A stretch of DNA of 64,000 nt from an uncultured Bacteroidales bacterium. GTDB lineage: Bacteria; Bacteroidota; Bacteroidia; Bacteroidales; Paludibacteraceae. The number at the start of each line of letters is the position of its first letter. Within the stretch, counting starts at the first letter, position 1. Below the pieces are notes generated by a model. That model was not told the origin of the DNA. It saw nothing but the letters and a program-made list of their open reading frames with translations, and searched no databases. The position numbers were made by a program, and so were the translations under genes. Of the stretch, positions 62,819 through 64,000 are shown piece by piece. The stretch is taken from the NCBI GenBank assembly GCA_902785605.1, contig CACZZL010000003.1, positions 1-64,000 of the forward strand. Direction: 5' to 3'.

Positions 62819-64000
62819 TGGACGAACCGGAACGGGTGGACGTAGTGCCTTCCCGTTTTACCGTCCGGGTGCGACCTTTACTATCGGTGGTTTTAACCGT
62901 AGTACGGGTCGCTCCGTTTTTATTCACACGTGTATCAACCGAGGTGCTCGGCTGACGCGTAGCGGGCTTCGTTGTAGTCGTGCTACGAGTTGACTTCGTC
63001 TCCGTCGTTTGCGTGCTACGGGTCGACGTGGTCGTTGTAGTCGTCTGTGCAGGCGTGGTCTTTGCCGGCGTAGTCGTCTGAGTTCCACGGCTCGAAGTAG
63101 TCGTTTTAGTCGTCTTCGTCGGAGTCGTGGTCGTAGTACTACGTGTTGAGGTGGTCGTTGTGGAGTTGTTCGACTCCGCAGCTACCACTTGACGTAACTG
63201 ACCGGCGTTGCTGGCGCCACGCACACTCTGTGACGACGAACGGGTCACTCGGCGATCGAACGAGTCGTCCGGATGCAGCACCTGATAGTCGTTGCGTCGG
63301 TGCTCTTGGGTCATTGAGGTGTAGCTCGGATAGAACGGCTGGTTCGGATAGTCACAGTGGTGACAGTACGTGTGGTTATGCATGTACGTGTTCACATACG
63401 CCTGATAATGATTCAAATATATCGGTTTCGGGCGTGTGTAGTACGACGGCAGATAACTGTAGTGGTACGGAGACGACCAGGGGTTGTAACTCGGACGGCC
63501 GTACACATCCCACATTGGCGGACGTTTGACGAACACCGGACGAACGATGTAGTTATAGCCGTACAGATACGCATCTCCCACTACCTCTACCATCAGCACG
63601 TCTGCACGACGCTCTGCGATGAGCGTAGCGACGTCCTGGAACACACCGGGAGCCAGGCAGGCCTGAATCAAGAGCGTATGGTAATAACCCCGACGGGTCT
63701 CAATCACGCGCAGGTAGTCAATCCACCCGTCGTGGTTGAGGTCGAGGTTGTTGATCATATACCGGCTGGAGTTCAATATCTTCTCAAACTCCTGTACCGA
63801 ATTGCTCTCTGCGAACGCAGCCGCAACGGCATTGAGGTCGAGGTAGAAACACCAATCGGTGTTGTAACTCGTCGCAGTGAACGTCGTCACCGTCGTCGTA
63901 CGCGGGTTGGGTGTGGTCACCGTAGTCGTGTACGTCGTCTTCGGACGCTCAGCGATAACAACCGTTGTCTCCTCTGCCGGGGCAACTGTCCAAATACGTG
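62757..64000 (-). CDS. Thr/Ser/Arg-rich secreted protein, 5' end outside window
   Basis: The frame is open to the window edge on the minus strand, so the gene is partial at its start; the visible part is 414 residues. The N-terminal half has a folded domain with WCFYLDLNAVAAAFAES and NLDLNHDGWIDYLRVIE, a calcium-binding-like DLNHDGWID loop, and a Tyr/Pro-rich region (SYNPWSSPYHYSYLPSYYTRPKP). The last about 170 residues are low complexity: long Thr runs with Lys/Arg and Ser. It may be a cell-wall or surface protein; function unknown. It overlaps the batE 3' end by 62 bases, with its stop at 62757-62759. Confidence 0.75.
   Translation of the reverse strand, partial: RIWTVAPAEETTVVIAERPKTTYTTTVTTPNPRTTTVTTFTATSYNTDWCFYLDLNAVAAAFAESNSVQEFEKILNSSRYMINNLDLNHDGWIDYLRVIETRRGYYHTLLIQACLAPGVFQDVATLIAERRADVLMVEVVGDAYLYGYNYIVRPVFVKRPPMWDVYGRPSYNPWSSPYHYSYLPSYYTRPKPIYLNHYQAYVNTYMHNHTYCHHCDYPNQPFYPSYTSMTQEHRRNDYQVLHPDDSFDRRVTRSSSQSVRGASNAGQLRQVVAAESNNSTTTTSTRSTTTTTPTKTTKTTTSSRGTQTTTPAKTTPAQTTTTTTSTRSTQTTETKSTRSTTTTKPATRQPSTSVDTRVNKNGATRTTVKTTDSKGRTRTVKREGTTSTRSGSSTRSSQGSTNESSPRSGQRGR

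Overview
The window comes from a member of the Bacteroidales, probably an uncultured anaerobic lineage related to the gut and rumen groups. The evidence is intrinsic. Promoters have the Bacteroidetes form (a -7 box TAnnTTTG ending in TTTGCA, and no Shine-Dalgarno sequences). Several proteins belong to families largely confined to this phylum: the type IX secretion (T9SS) plug protein, DUF5686, DUF5689, PCMD, DUF1573 and a complete Bat operon. Methylmalonyl-CoA mutase genes fit succinate/propionate metabolism. There are no insertion sequences, CRISPR arrays, rRNAs or phage genes; most of the window is core chromosome.

Layout. 1-2.1 kb: mutA (-). 2.4-3.7 kb: a small secreted protein, a lipoprotein esterase and a broken ORF, followed by an orphan promoter and hairpin. 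3.8-10.8 kb: a minus-strand operon, read from 10.8 kb leftwards: a C_GCAxxG_C_C cysteine-rich protein, cysK, cysE, lpdA and two tandem secreted endonuclease I paralogues. 10.9-11.5 kb: two small TM2 proteins. 11.7-15.6 kb: lysS-gpsA-pgi. 15.6-16.9 kb: T9SS plug protein (-). 17.0-19.2 kb: tRNA-Thr(CGU) with a duplicated 3' end, then groES-groEL. 19.3-23.0 kb: dnaA, an MCE/MlaD protein and an amidase (-). 23.2-30.6 kb: RelA/SpoT, DUF1573, meaB, dnaB, asnS. 30.7-41.3 kb: outer-membrane proteins (TonB-receptor-like plus DUF5689 lipoprotein, DUF5686, a small barrel), with cvpA, folK and a DAHP synthase-chorismate mutase between them. 41.3-44.7 kb: an envelope operon (glycosyltransferase, SMR-like transporter, LTA-synthase-like sulfatase). 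44.7-51.6 kb: a 2282-residue secreted repeat protein. 51.8-54.1 kb: an unknown secreted protein and a trypsin-like protease with a barrel-like C-terminus. 54.3-62.8 kb: the Bat operon (moxR, DUF58, a small BatD-like protein, batA-batE). 62.8-64.0 kb: a Thr-rich protein cut by the window end.

Three signals cut across the genes. (1) At least 25 short tracts made of reiterated 6-10-base words (GGCGAAAGG, GGCTAAAGG, GGTTAGAGG, GGGTTACGGG, GATTGACGATT, TTACGATTTACG and similar) lie both between genes and in frame inside them. They supply start codons, stop codons, linkers and even a signal peptide. (2) Fourteen promoters share a long -33 element close to TTGCRYATRTC, placed 23 bases (22 in one case) before TAnnTTTG. 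They fix many translation starts and reveal an orphan transcript. (3) A second, sigma-54-like element precedes the Bat operon and, more weakly, groESL.

Functionally the genes cover cysteine and aromatic amino acid synthesis, translation, replication initiation, stringent response, chaperonins and a large investment in envelope and T9SS-type secretion. All identifications come from reading motifs and translations; no database search was run.
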